A model generated the notes under the pieces. It saw only the letters and a program-made list of their open reading frames with translations, was not told the origin of the DNA and did not search any database. From Leucosporidium creatinivorum (Eukaryota; Basidiomycota; Microbotryomycetes; Leucosporidiales; Leucosporidiaceae): DNA of 64,000 nt. Where the stretch lies: the NCBI GenBank assembly GCA_001600635.1, contig BCKL01000016.1:1-64000 (forward strand). The letters run 5' to 3'. Positions within the stretch are counted from its first letter, which is position 1, and the number at the start of each line of letters is the position of its first letter. Shown here one piece after another: positions 34,055-44,968 of this stretch. The position numbers were made by a program, and so were the translations under genes.

Positions 34055-35015
34055 ATGCTTTTGCTCAAGTGCTCCGACGGCGAAACCTTGGTCGACGAGA
34101 CTATCCTGGCCGCTCACTCCAAAGTCTTTAAGGACATGTTCTCGCTACCCCATGCCGAGTCGGAGGAGCGCGAGTGTCAAGTCGCCGAGACGGTTGAGCA
34201 GATGGAGCTGTTCTACACGGTGCTTGTCACCGAGGATCCTGTGTGGTGGCAAAAAGTCGACCTCTCTGCCGGCTTCATCTCGCTAGCTACGATGGCAGAC
34301 AAGTATGACAGTCGCCTGGTGCGGCTGGCCCTTCTCGAGGCGTGCTGGTGAGCTCGACCGAGTTCAGCAGTCCTTTCGCTCCGAGCTGACAGCCCACCCT
34401 TGGGCCCACAGGTCCCTCCTCCCTCCTTCACATCAGCATTGGCATGCTCTGGTCTTCACCGTGGCCGCCATTTTCAACCATCAGCGCCTCGCCGACGCCG
34501 CAGCCATGGCTCTCTTGCCAACTTGGACACGGAGAGCATGGTCCCGCTGGACTCGGAGGAGGACCTGGACCATTGCCCACCTCAGTGGAAAGATCGTTTG
34601 GTGTGTTGCCTGTGAGCATCCTCATCACAAGCAGACAGCTAACGCCCTGCACCTGCAGGTCCGTTTCCACGAGAGCCGAGCAAAGGAAGCTTCGGCTGCC
34701 CTCCTCAAGCCCGTCCCCAAATCCTTGACAGCGCCCGCAGGCAGCCACCCTCTCCGCTGTCCAGGACCTCCACAGCTTCACGCCGACAAGGCCTTGTGGG
34801 ACGACATGGTGCTGCAGGCCTTGCGGAAGGTCTCGGCGGGCAGTGATCCTGCTGCTACCATGCCTAGCAAGATTCTTGGGCTGTTGGAGAGTACCGGAGG
34901 GTGTAGCACATGCTACCGGCGGCTCAATGAGTGGGGGAAGGTGGTCATAGTCGCTTGGCATCGTTCGACCGCGGCGTTGGATAAGAAGTTGATGGAAGAA
35001 GGCCCTGTAGTGTAG
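34055..35015 (+). pseudogene. BTB-CxxC family protein, member D, with an apparent frameshift
   Basis: Exons 34055-34347, 34412-34600 and 34659-35015 match the family layout. Exon 1 is a BTB-like domain (LLLKCSDGETLVDETILAAHSKVFKDMF...DKYDSRLVRLALLEACW) with the Trp codon split by intron 1. Exon 2 starts well (HALVFTVAAIFNHQRLADAAAMA), but the family-like continuation (GSLANLDTESM...HCPPQWKDRL) lies in another frame, implying a one-base net shift near 34,505-34,510. Exon 3 (VRFHESRAKEASAA...GGCSTCYRRLNEWGKVV...AWHRSTAALDKKL) keeps the CxxC but not the W-x2-AP ending. Either a decaying copy or a sequence error; the total of 839 nt is not a multiple of three. Confidence 0.65.
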
Positions 35016-35207
35016 CCGTAATGCTACTTGCTACTCCCAGGCTGGAAGAGTATTCGCTTTCTTTGTACATCCGATGCGTTCGACACGAGAGCCGATGGTC
35101 TGAGAGCACAGGACGCCGGCGAGACTTTGCTCTACGAGCCCCGAGCTTTTCTTGTTCTCTTCCACTTCTCTCGCTTCACTTTTCACCTCGGAAACCTCGC
35201 TCGAGCG

Positions 35208-36137
35208 ATGAGCCAAATCTCAAACACCACTTTCACGCTAATCACCTCCGATCAAGCCTCCATCCCCGTCGACATGACCATCCTCTGTGGCCTCTCCTCA
35301 TTCTTTCGCAACATGCTCTCCATCGGCTCGAGTAATCAGCAGCAGACGTGCGAGGTGGTGGAGACCAAGAGTGATGTTGATCTACTCGTCTTGGCTTCGA
35401 CGGGTGTTATGCAGAGCTATACTATCGAGGACTTGGAGCGGCTGGTTGCCAATGCCATGGCAGATAAATTCGACATGCCGCTGCTCGTACGGGCTCTTCA
35501 AGAGTCGTGCTGGTGAGTTGTGTGCTCTTCTCATTGTTGTTCGACTCCTTGTGACCGAGCTTCTTTGACCAGGCCTCTCGTTCACCGGTGGGACTCCAAC
35601 CACCTTCATGCGTTCGCCCTCGCCACTCGTCTTGGCGGCCAAGCCCTCCTCAACGCCGCTGCTATGGGCGCTATGAACTCCTTCGGATCCTACTCCGATC
35701 TGGAAGGTGCTCACTGCTCTGCCGAATGGAAGCTCAGGCTCGTGCGTCGCTCTTGAACCGTCGCCGAACCTCAGCGCCGAGCTGACCTAGCCCCCCCGCA
35801 GGATCACCTGCGCCTCAGACGCGTCGAGCTCGCCTATCGCATCACTAATGATACAGTTGGGGACTCTGATAACGTCCCCAATCGCACAACAACCGGCTGC
35901 CTGCGCCGTGACGGCCCTTTCTGCCTTCTCGACCAAATCTGGGACGACGTATGCGAACAGCTGTTCCAGGAGTCGCACCCCCTCGACAATCTGGTTGCGG
36001 GGATTTCGAGGGAATTCGATGCCAGCCTCGTCCATCGCCGTGCGACGCTTTGTAGCCCGTGCAGACAGTCTTATACGAATCGGCTGGTGCTGGTCGCCGC
36101 GAAGTGGCTGGACGCGCCCAAGGAGCTCGTGTTCTGA
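35208..36137 (+). CDS. BTB-CxxC family protein, member E
   Basis: Exons 35208-35512, 35573-35741 and 35802-36137 give 269 aa. The BTB-like domain reads TTFTLITSDQASIPVDMTILCGLSSFFRNML...DKFDMPLLVRALQESCW. Exon 2 has LHAFALATRLGGQALLNAAAMGAMNSFGSYSDLEGAHCSAEWKLRL. Exon 3 begins DHLRLRRVELAYRI and ends TLCSPCRQSYTNRLVLVAAKWLDAPKELVF, a full C-x2-C...W-x2-AP signature. Introns fall at the same positions and phases as in the other members. It follows member D in tandem, 192 bp from its stop. Intron 2 carries GCGCCGAGC directly before the TGAC branch. Function unknown. Confidence 0.83.
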
Positions 36138-36415
36138 AGCGAGGGAGGGTAGGAGCCGAGAATACACGGAGGGGCGCGGGATCTTAGTGAGTTGGGAGGG
36201 GAGGGCAATGCATCCTTTGTGCCGTCTCATTTCGTTCGACTCAGTGCCGCTTGGCTCTTTTGAGAGGCTTCATGCTCTCTGCTGCCTCGGTACTTGCGCG
36301 CTCAGTCGCTCGATCGCACATCCCACCTCCGCTATAGCTATTACAACACGCGACCTCACTTTCTCCCACTGACTTCCACTCCTCTCGGCGGTCCTCCCTC
36401 GGCGCCGTTCTCTTC

Positions 36416-38153
36416 TCAGCGAAGGACTTGTCCGTAAGGCGTTGAGCGACGAGGGCGAAGGATGCTGTTAGACGATGAGACGGAGAGGTTTGTCAGCGAA
36501 ACCTGTTGTTGAACGGAGAGATGATAGAGCCCACCTCGCAGCGTCCTCGTCCACCTCGACCTCGACCTCGGCTGGAGGCTCAGGCTGCACCACCTGCTCC
36601 GGTACTGGGACAGGCAGAACCTCATCGGGTATAGGTGCATCTCCCTCAAGCCGGCTCGGCAACTCAGGCGCAGCAGATGGCGGACGAGGATTCGGCGCCG
36701 GAGCAGGAGCAGGAGCAGGAGCAGCAGCCCTCGACGGCGGCGGCGGCGGAGAAGGCTGAGCAGCAGCACTGGCGGGTGTGTAAGGGACCTCCAACCCCTT
36801 AGCACCACGTTCGACGAGGCGGACGACCTCCTCCATGGCTGTTCAGCGCTTTGAAGTCAGCTCGACTTCCTCGGCGACCCACTCGACCGAGCAAGTCCAC
36901 GAGCACAACTCACCCCAAACCCGTACCCTCCCTTTCCGGACGTTGGCGCTGCGGCACTCGGGACATTCGGCGCCGGTGTAGGCGCCTTGCTGGTTGGAGA
37001 TTTTGAAGGCGGCGAGGTGCTTGGCTGTGAGTGAGGTGGAGCGAAGAGGAGGAAGAAAGAAGAGGCGAAGGAGGGATAGGTCAGCTAGGGAGAGGGAACC
37101 TGAGAAGGAGTTCTGCAGCGCACCTTCCCACTGCGAGAAGCACTGTTAATCAAGTGCGAGTCAGCCACTTCCAGTTCGACCGAGCGCCGTCGCCGAGCCC
37201 GAGAAACCCAACTCACCGCCTCGCAGAAGCTATGCCCACACATCAGACTAATCGGCTGTCCCCCATCCTTCCCCTTCCCCGCATACGGCGAGTAGCAAAT
37301 CGCACAACTAAGCGCCTCTTGGATCGACTCGAACAGCTCGGATTGACGTTGGTAGCGGAAGAGGAGGTCCATGTCGGAGAGGGGGAAGGAGGCTTGCTCG
37401 GTCCGGAAGGAGAGGAGTTGCTGTGGTGGTTTGAGGCGAGAGAAGGATGGGGAGAGGGAGGGAGGGGTCAGCTCGGCGCTCGGCGAAGGAGTCAAGACAA
37501 GAAAAGGCAGGCTCACCCGTTCGACCTCGTTCAGCTTTCCCTTCAGCTCCTCCAGAGTAACATGCGAACCCTCGACCTGCCGCTCCATATCCTCGTTCAT
37601 CTGCGGACGGCGGTGGGAGAGAGAGGTGAGTTTCGGCGGCGTTGGTACGGCGGCTCAGGGCCTCCGAGTTGCCGAGCGAGCACGCACCCTCTCCTTCATC
37701 CTCAAAACATCCTCCAATTCCCTCACTCGCTCTACAGCGCCTTTCCTAGCCTGTTCGAGCGGCGAAAGGGGAAGGGTCAGCTTTCGGCGGCCGCAGACCA
37801 TGCGGCACTGCACTAGACTCACTCCCACAGCAGCACGGTGCTGTTCTTGTAGCTGTTGATTGTGCTGCTCGCTCGCAAGGGCAGAGGATCAGCTGCTCGT
37901 CCGGCGTATTGTGCATCGCCGCGCTCGTCTCCCGCCACCGACGAGCAGCGGAGACTGTAGCTCACCTCGTTTGCTGTAGCTAGTGCCAAGGTAAGCCGTC
38001 GAATAGTTTCGGTCTTGTCCTGCAGTGGAAAGACAGAGCACAAGATCAGCGACCCGCCGCGAGCTGAGCAGCTCAGCTCCCCCACACAGCACGAGCGGAA
38101 GCTGAGGCGAGTGAAGAGAGACCTACATCGGCCGTAGAGTCAAACAAGCCCAT
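36416..38153 (-). CDS. Coiled-coil RING-finger protein
   Basis: Probable E3 ubiquitin ligase. Ten exons: 38153-38127, 38019-37966, 37864-37823, 37750-37688, 37600-37517, 37420-37217, 37142-37124, 37024-36914, 36838-36535 and 36464-36416, giving 318 aa. The N-terminal half is a coiled coil (DKTETIRRLTLALATANE, HNQQLQEQHRAAVGARKGAVERVRELEDVL, MNEDMERQVEGSHVTLEELKGKLNEVER). The RING reads CAICYSP...SLMCGHSFCEA|CFSQWE|...GAECPECRS, a C3HC4-like arrangement assembled across a 19-nt micro-exon (37124-37142) that encodes CFSQWE. A Pro/Ala-rich linker and a basic C-terminus follow. The tiny exons at the N-terminus are supported by the coiled-coil register and exact phase. Confidence 0.85.
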
Positions 38154-38295
38154 TTTGCTTTGTAGTTGACCAGCCCCCGACAAGCCCAGTCCTCAAGCAG
38201 TGAGCGGCAGGAGTAAGAAAGCGAAGCCCGAGCGGTTTGGCTTGGTCAGCTTCTTCCGCCTTCGCCGAACCACGTCTTTGCCTCTGATCGGGTAC

Positions 38296-39670
38296 ATGGA
38301 GGGCACTACAGAGCTGAGAAGGACTCGTAGGGTAGCCAAGCCCAGTGCTGTAGCTCTGGCATCGGCTGCTATTCAGGCCGCAGCAGCCAAGTCTCGTCGA
38401 GGTGCGTTTCCAGCTCGTTCTGCAGTCTAGTAGGGGAGCTGATGACTCTACCAAGCTACAGATGAACCCACCCGCTCCTCTCCTATCTCCAACCTCCCGC
38501 CCGAGCTACTGAGAGAGGTACATCCCCCTCCCCTCCCCTCCCTCTCCGCAGCCCCGCCGCTGACTGCCCTACTGCCCTACAGATCCTCCTCTGCCTCCCC
38601 TCCTCCTCTCTCATCTCCTTGACCCTCGTATCCCACTACCTCCGCTCCACCTTGCTCTCCCCCTCAGCCCTACAGATCTGGCAACAAGCCCGCGAGAGAG
38701 AGGATGTCGGAGCCGAGCTCGACTTAGGGAGCTGGCTGCAGGCGGACGTGAGGGGGGAGGTGGGACTGGCGAGTTTGCTGTGGGGGAGGAGATGTAGGGT
38801 GAGTCTTGGCTTCCCTTCTACGAGAGCGAACTGAGAGAGCTGACCACCGAGGCTGGCTCGGCGTTCCGTTCACAGAGTTGCGGCAAGTCCAATGCGAGGA
38901 AGGTGGATTACTTTCTACGCGTGAGGTTGTGTGCTGGATGTTGGAAGACCGAGTAGGTCTCTCTTCTCCGTCTGCTTTTCCTCTCGGCGCGAGAGACCAC
39001 TTCGGCGCTGGCCTCGCTCTCCTCACTGCCCTCGCTGACCGTCCTCGAACACACCAGAATCGTCGTCGAATCGCCCGACGAACCCGACCCAGCCTTTGCA
39101 GGCTACTTCATGCTCACCAAGCGCTACACGCCGCGAGCTAGTCCGTCCATCTCTCTCGGCGCTCAGTCTCCTTCCCGTCGCTGACCTCTCCATTGCTTAG
39201 CAGGGACCGGCCGACACTGGCGGAATCAGCAGAGTAGATCGCCTCCTTTCCTTTCCCCTTCCTTTTCAGCTGACATTCCGCTCGCACCACCAACAGCCTT
39301 CTTCTACGCCCCCTCCCTCGCCTCAACCTCATCATACCTCACCTCCCTCTTCCCCCCCTCCCTCGTCTCCACGGCGACCGCCCACCTCGACCTGGACCCT
39401 CAAGACACCTTCGCCGTACAAGAAGCGTACGAACAAGTCGTGTTGAACCCGCCGGAGGAGGTGAGAGCCGAACTGGGGAGAAGGGCTGGGTGGCTGAGGC
39501 AGGTTTGGAAGGTGAGTCTCTTGTGCTTCTCGGGAGCGATGTGGAGGGGGAGGTGAGCTGACGTATTGGTGATCGTACAGGACGGCGAGACGCTGAGAGA
39601 ATGGGAGAAGGAGAGGAAGATGAGGGAGAAGGAGGAGGCGAAGGCGGGCCGAAGGGATGAGGGCGCTTAG
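38296..39670 (+). CDS. F-box protein with a CxxC/CxxC zinc-finger-like element
   Basis: Probable substrate adaptor of an SCF (Skp1-Cullin-F-box) ubiquitin ligase. Seven exons: 38296-38401, 38462-38517, 38583-38798, 38876-38952, 39058-39140, 39270-39511 and 39581-39670, giving 289 aa. The F-box is ISNLPPELLREILLCLPSSSLISLTLVSHYLRSTL. It is followed by CRSCGKSNARKVDYFLRVRLCAGC, two CxxC pairs likely to bind zinc and seen in some basidiomycete F-box proteins. The C-terminal third has FMLTKRYTPRA and a Lys/Glu-rich tail. The gene lies divergently 142 bp from the RING gene, so the two ubiquitin-ligase-type genes may share a promoter. The ATG at 38296 is in frame and upstream of the F-box. Confidence 0.85.
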
Positions 39671-40145
39671 TCTGCAGGAGACTTGCGGCTGTGCCATACA
39701 TGCCGTATTGTCTCTCTCTCTCGCTTGTGGTGGGGAGCTCTCGGTGCCGACTCGCTCGGCGTTCGCTACTCTCGTTCACCGAACCCTTCTTTGCTCGTCA
39801 CGCTCCGCAGAAGCTTCCACCGACCTTCCTCACATGTTCTGTACCGCACTAGAAGATCTGTAGCGTCACCTCGGTGTTCGACCTCTTCAAGAAATGCCGT
39901 CTCACGCCGACGGCTTCGGACCTCGAAGCTTGGAGTTGGTCCTGACAAATTCGCGAGGGGAATGGCCGCCTTCGCGCTGAAGTGTTATGTGTACTACCAA
40001 ACAGATGATTGCTTTGCACTGATGTTATAGAGAGTCATGTAAATCCCTCACGCTGCACTGTACAACACCCCAGGCGCCCAAGATCCTGAGCCTTCAAAAC
40101 GCGTCCACCCTCTGCCTCGGCCTTCCCATTCTGCTCGACTACAGC
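39671..40145. other. Convergent intergenic region
   Basis: This 475-bp spacer lies between the stops of the F-box gene (plus) and the small unknown gene (minus). Probably 3' UTRs; no gene was recognised. Confidence 0.4.
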
Positions 40146-40853
40146 TCACCACCTAACTCTCGGGCTGCCCTCTCCTCTACTCTCAGCTTTCTTCTCCGCC
40201 TCCCTCAACCTCTGCAACCAGCCCATCTTCTCCTGCTGCTGCCCGCTCTGGTCCTTACTGCTGTCCCCCAGTCCCAGCTCCGCAGGGACCCCGGATCCTC
40301 CTCCTCCTCCTGCCTTGCTCTTAGACGTCGAGGTGGATGCTGCACGCGCTCGGGAGCCAGTTTTTGTAGACGATTGCTTGCCGCCCGCGAAGGATCGTCC
40401 GTGCTCCTCGATGACCCAGGAAGCGAGAGAGAGGGCTTCGGCCTGTTGAGCCGTATGCGATGCGCTGGCCGTCGCCGTGGATGTAGTGGATCGTGCCGAA
40501 GGGGATCCAACGAGGATGGAATTGTTGTACTGAAGCATGGGAGCGTCGACGGGGGAGATTGTGGGGACGGGAGCGAGTTCGACGTCGGCGTCGCAGGGGA
40601 AGGGGAAGGTCGATTGGACTTTGAAGAGGTTTAATAAAGGGGATAAGGGGGAGAAATCATCGGCGTCGCCTACTCCTAATCCTCCTACTGATCCACTCGA
40701 GGAAGAGGCCAATGAGGGAGTTGGAGAGGGAGCGGCGGACGGCTCGACGTGCAGGGAGGGCAGGTCGAACAGCGAGGGTTGAGCGTCTGAGGCGCCGAGG
40801 TGTAGGAGAGTAGGGTCGAGGAAGGAGGACCAATCTTGTCCGCTTGAAGTCAT
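40146..40853 (-). CDS. Unknown low-complexity protein
   Basis: Single coding exon of 235 aa, starting MTSSGQDWSSFLDPTLLHLG. No family recognised. The N-terminal half is acidic and hydrophobic (WSSFLDPTLL, DFSPLSPLLNLF), which resembles acidic activation-domain composition. The middle is Ser/Thr/Ala-rich, with a helix LSLASWVIEEHGRSF. The C-terminus is basic and Gly-rich, ending QEKMGWLQRLREAEKKAESRGEGSPRVRW. The ATG at 40853 follows directly after a likely acceptor (ctacagca), so a 5'-UTR intron is probable. A transcription-related role would be a guess. Confidence 0.6.
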   Translation of the reverse strand: MTSSGQDWSSFLDPTLLHLGASDAQPSLFDLPSLHVEPSAAPSPTPSLASSSSGSVGGLGVGDADDFSPLSPLLNLFKVQSTFPFPCDADVELAPVPTISPVDAPMLQYNNSILVGSPSARSTTSTATASASHTAQQAEALSLASWVIEEHGRSFAGGKQSSTKTGSRARAASTSTSKSKAGGGGGSGVPAELGLGDSSKDQSGQQQEKMGWLQRLREAEKKAESRGEGSPRVRW

Positions 40854-41506
40854 TGCTGTAGTTCTGTAGGGAGAAGAGGGAACAGGAAGAGAAGAGAACA
40901 AAGAGAGAGAAGAAGATCAGCGACGAGACTCTTGGTCCCGGCTGAGAATCTGTCCCGGCGCGGCTGGCAACAGAGGCGCCGAGTTGCTGTAGTCGAGCAG
41001 CACTTACTTGGTAAAGGTGTGCAGTAGGGGTGTACAAGTGTGACTGAAGATGAGTGACGGGGAGGAAGGAAAGAGACGGCGCCCCGGCCTTTCCTCCACG
41101 AGAATCACTCGGCCTCTCTCCTGAGGCCCCTCCTCGATCGCCTCTCTTTACGCTCGCTTTGGCTCGAAACTTCCGTTTGAGTGCTCCCGTACAGAAGGAG
41201 GAGTCCAGCCTCGGCCTTTGTACTAGAATAGAATAGACATCTCGAGTTGCACCTCATCAGCTGCTCTCTCCCCTCCTGCTCTCAGTCAGCCGCCCTGCGA
41301 GAAACGCCACTCTCAGCCTGCGCTTGTACTAACGAACAAAGGAAGCTCATCAATCCCCGGCGTACCACAAACCCTTCCAGGCTTCTTGCGCGTCGCACTT
41401 GCAACGACCAAGCTCTCAGCTCGCTCGCTCGCTCGCAGTCAGTCGCTCCCCCTCGCCCCTCGCGAATCAAATCGCTCAATCAATAGCCGCTTCTTGCACA
41501 TGTATA
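40854..41506. other. Intergenic, no gene seen
   Basis: This 653-bp region lies upstream of the unknown gene and downstream of the acyl-CoA synthetase gene, both on the minus strand. Expected to hold the promoter and 5' UTR of the former. No gene or clear repeat was recognised. Confidence 0.4.
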
Positions 41507-44500
41507 CTACAACTTGCTCTTGACGAACCCCTTGCCATTGCTCTGCTCCACCTCTTTCGCAAACTTGGTCTGCAACAGCAACAACGTGTGGAGGTCAGTT
41601 TCGGCAATTCGTGAGCGGAGCTCGGCGGGGGCTGCTCCTTCAAAGTTCGAGGCCAAGAGCTCGGGGCTCCTCCTCCACCATCAGCCCGCACCGAGACGAT
41701 GAGGACGACGGGCCGGCGCAGTTGATGATGGACGGTTGACGAGAGTGGGGGGAGGGAGGAGGGGGATGCACGACGGTACGAAGCGCGGGAGAGCGGAGGG
41801 AAAGGCTGGGAAAGGGAGCGCAACTCACGGCGAGAGCCTTGCGCTGGACTTTGCCTGTTGCCGTCTTGGGGATGGTGTCGAGGATGAAGATCTTCTCGGG
41901 GCATTTAAACTGTGGTGTAACAGACGAGGTCAGCTTGCTGTTGCTCAGAGAGGGGCGCACCGAGCATGCGAGCGCCTACAGCCGAGATCTTATTCTTGCA
42001 CTCCTTGATGATAGCCTTCTCGTCGACCGAGGCGCCGTTCTTGAGGACGACGGCAGCCCAGACCTGTTTTATCACACAACGTCGTCAGCTACAGCTCTCA
42101 ACACCGAGAGAGACCAGAGGACTTGAACGCACCTTCTCCCCAAACTTCTCGTCCGCCACGCCGAACGCGACGGCCTCGCCTACACCATCGATAGAGAGCA
42201 GCGCAGCGTCGACTTCGAGGGGCGAGATCTTCTCTCCACCGCGGTTGATCTGCATCACCATCGGCGTCAGCTCCTGCGCCCGGCTTCTCGCGCCGAACTC
42301 ACCAACTCCTTCAACCTCCCCGTCAGCACCAGATACCCCTCGCTATCCAACCGTCCTCTATCTCCCGTGCGAAAGTAACCATCACTCGTAAACGCCTCTT
42401 GATTAGCCTTCTCATTCCCCCTGTACCCGGGCGTGACGTTCAACCCCTTGATGGCGACTTCTCCTTCCTCGGTTTGCTCGTCAGAGGTGAGCGAGAGGAT
42501 TCGGACCGAGACGCCTTGACCTATGCCGACTGTTCCGGGCTTGCGAGAGAGAGGCGGGAGGGGGTTGGAGGTCACTGTTGGTTGAGAGCGAGGAGGGAGG
42601 GAGGGCGGGAGCGAAAGAGAGAGATGAGAGGGGAAAGGTCAGCGTGATGTGGTATGTCAGAGCGGTGGGAGAGCGTGGACGAACTCTGATGAGCAGCCTC
42701 GGTCTATTCAACGAAGCGCAAAGGTCAGCTCGGCGCTGACCATCCCTCTCCCTCGCAATCACTCACCATAGCATAAGCCTCCACCACGGGCGCCTTAAAG
42801 ACCTTCTCCAACTGTACTCGTTCAACACATTAGCGCTCAGCTCCCCAGCGTCGCAAGAGTCGACTCACTTCGGCGAAAGTAGCGGGCGCCAACGCGCTCG
42901 AGCAAGAGCGGATGAAGCGGATGTTGGGGATGGGGTTGGGCAGAGCGGTACGGAGGAGAATTTGGTGGATGGTAGGGACGGCCTGTGGTCGTTGAAAGAA
43001 TGTGTCAGCGAGCGCTCTCCTGCTCGTTCAAAAGAACGCTCCCCGCCCCTCTCGCGCTGGAGAAAAGCAGTAGAAAGTAGAGGAGAGAGAAGAGAACGCA
43101 ACGCACAGTGTACCAATTCGCCTTCGTTCCGACGAACTCGTCCCAGAACGTCCCAGCCGAGAATTTGGGAGGAATGACGACCGACCCGCCCGAGAGGAGT
43201 GGGGCGAGGAAGCCGGCGAGGAGGCCCTATATCGTCGCATGCAGGTCAGCAGCGAGCGGGTTGAAGGGAGGAAAGAGCGCGGAACGAACATGGACGTGGA
43301 AGAGCGGCATGACGAGGAAAGTACGGTCCTTGGGGGTGAGGGTGTAGGTGTTGACAATGTTCTTCATCGTGGTAGCGAGGTTGAGGTGCGTGAGAGGGAC
43401 GGCTGTAGGTGTGTCAACTCCATCAGCCTCCCTCCTCTGACCGACCTCAGCGCCGAAAACCAAGAACTCACCTTTAGGCCTCCCCGTCGTCCCACTAGTA
43501 TGAAGTACCAGCGCTACATCCCCCTCCCTGGGGTCTCCACTCTCCTCTACATTCCCTCCCCTCCTCTTCCTCCCTTGCTCAAACCTCAGTTCCACCTCCT
43601 TGCCATCAAACCAAACTTCGGCGATGGGCACCTTGAGCTCCCTCGCTGCTTGGACGGCAGGATGGGCGGGAGAGGAGGTGAGAGCGGAGGAGGGGACGAG
43701 GAGGAGAGAGGTGGAGCAGTCGGAGAGGTAGAAGGAGACTTCCGAGCTGTTGTAGGCTGGGTTCAACGGGGCGGCGATGCAGCTGGCGAGGGGGGAGAGG
43801 GAGAGAGAGAGGTCAGCGGTAGACGCAGAGCGAGCACGACGAGGCTGATTCAGCTCTCAGGTAGTGACGGGTCGGATGGACTTGAGCGCGTTACGCTACT
43901 GTAGCCTCACAGCAGCGAAGCCGGCGCAGGCGACGAATAAACCGCCCTCGGCACGCTCAGCCAGCTCCGGCCGAGTGCTCCAAAGCCAAGAAAACGTGCA
44001 GCTAGCCGGACAAGGTCAGGCAGCAACTAGCGCTACAACCCTGCTGGAGCTCTACAGCAGAGCAGGGAGCGCAGTCGCCCCTCATCGTCCCCGCCCCGCA
44101 TCTCGTCACTCAGCTCGGCAAGCTGAGCTTTGTAGACCGCCAGCTCGGACAGCAGGTGCTCGGAAGTACAGGAAGGAGCTGAACAGGCTACAGAGCACTC
44201 CTGCTCTGCCGCCCGTCTCAGCATCTCTCGTCGCCTGGCGCCTGCTGCTCGCGTCATCTGCCTCTCTCCAGCTGAGCGCTGTACACCAACTCACCGATGT
44301 CCCCCAACGCCCAAGAAGCTCAAAGCGAATTCCACTCCATTAGCCAAGCTCATAGAGACTGTATCCCCTTTCTTAAGCGAACCATTAGGACCCTCCCAGC
44401 TGTCGAGTTGTTGGCGGAGGGAGGAGACGAGGTGGGAGAGATGAGGGTAGGAGATTGTGAGAGGGCCGAGAGAGGCAGAAGGGGGGAGAATTAAAGCGGG

Positions 44501-44542
44501 AGTGTTGGTCTTGTTGGTGAGGGGGGTCAAGAGGGTAGGCAT
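41507..44542 (-). CDS. PCS60: Peroxisomal AMP-forming acyl-CoA/oxalyl-CoA synthetase (Pcs60/Fat2-like)
   Basis: Activates a carboxylic acid (oxalate in characterised Pcs60 relatives) to its CoA thioester with ATP. Twelve exons: 44542-44295, 43782-43472, 43402-43290, 43226-43107, 42982-42869, 42811-42767, 42703-42685, 42574-42303, 42249-42133, 42063-41980, 41909-41829 and 41569-41507, giving 528 aa. Landmarks in order: CIAAPLNPAYNSSEV; P-loop [76 protein letters not shown]; and the adenylation lysine region PKTATGKVQRKAL. The C-terminus is VKSKL, a canonical PTS1 peroxisomal signal. Exon 7 is a 19-nt micro-exon inside the conserved TEAAHQ motif. Intron 1 is 512 nt. The oxalate preference is inferred from family resemblance. 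Confidence 0.94.
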
Positions 44543-44968
44543 TTTGAGCAGTTGGTGAAGAGGGAGAGAGACAGCCGAAGGCGCGGAGAGCGAGAGGCCT
44601 ATCACTGAGAGTTGGCATTGTGCTACAGAGGGGCGAAGAGTATTTGTACACGATTCTTAACGCATACATAGTCGCCAGCTCGATATCCGCAGCACTACAG
44701 GCGCACCCCTCTCGGCGGACCCTCGGCGGACCCTCGGCGAAAGTCAAGCCCAGCTCCGGCGCTCCTTCCCTGGCCCATAGCCTCATTTGCAGTCAATCCT
44801 TACACTACTCTTCACATCACAGCTCACCCTCTCCTCCTCTTCACCACTTCCAAACTCCTCCTCAGCCCTCTCCACCTCACCGAGCCCTCCTGATCCTCTT
44901 CTTCTTCCCTCAACCCTCCCTCCGCTTCTCCCTCAGGCCGGGCTCCATACACCGTCTCCACCACTTTT
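44543..44968. other. Intergenic, no gene seen
   Basis: This 426-bp spacer lies between the start of the synthetase gene and the stop of the unknown gene, both on the minus strand. It includes a short direct repeat (cggcggaccct, twice in a row near 44,713-44,734). No gene was recognised. Confidence 0.4.
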
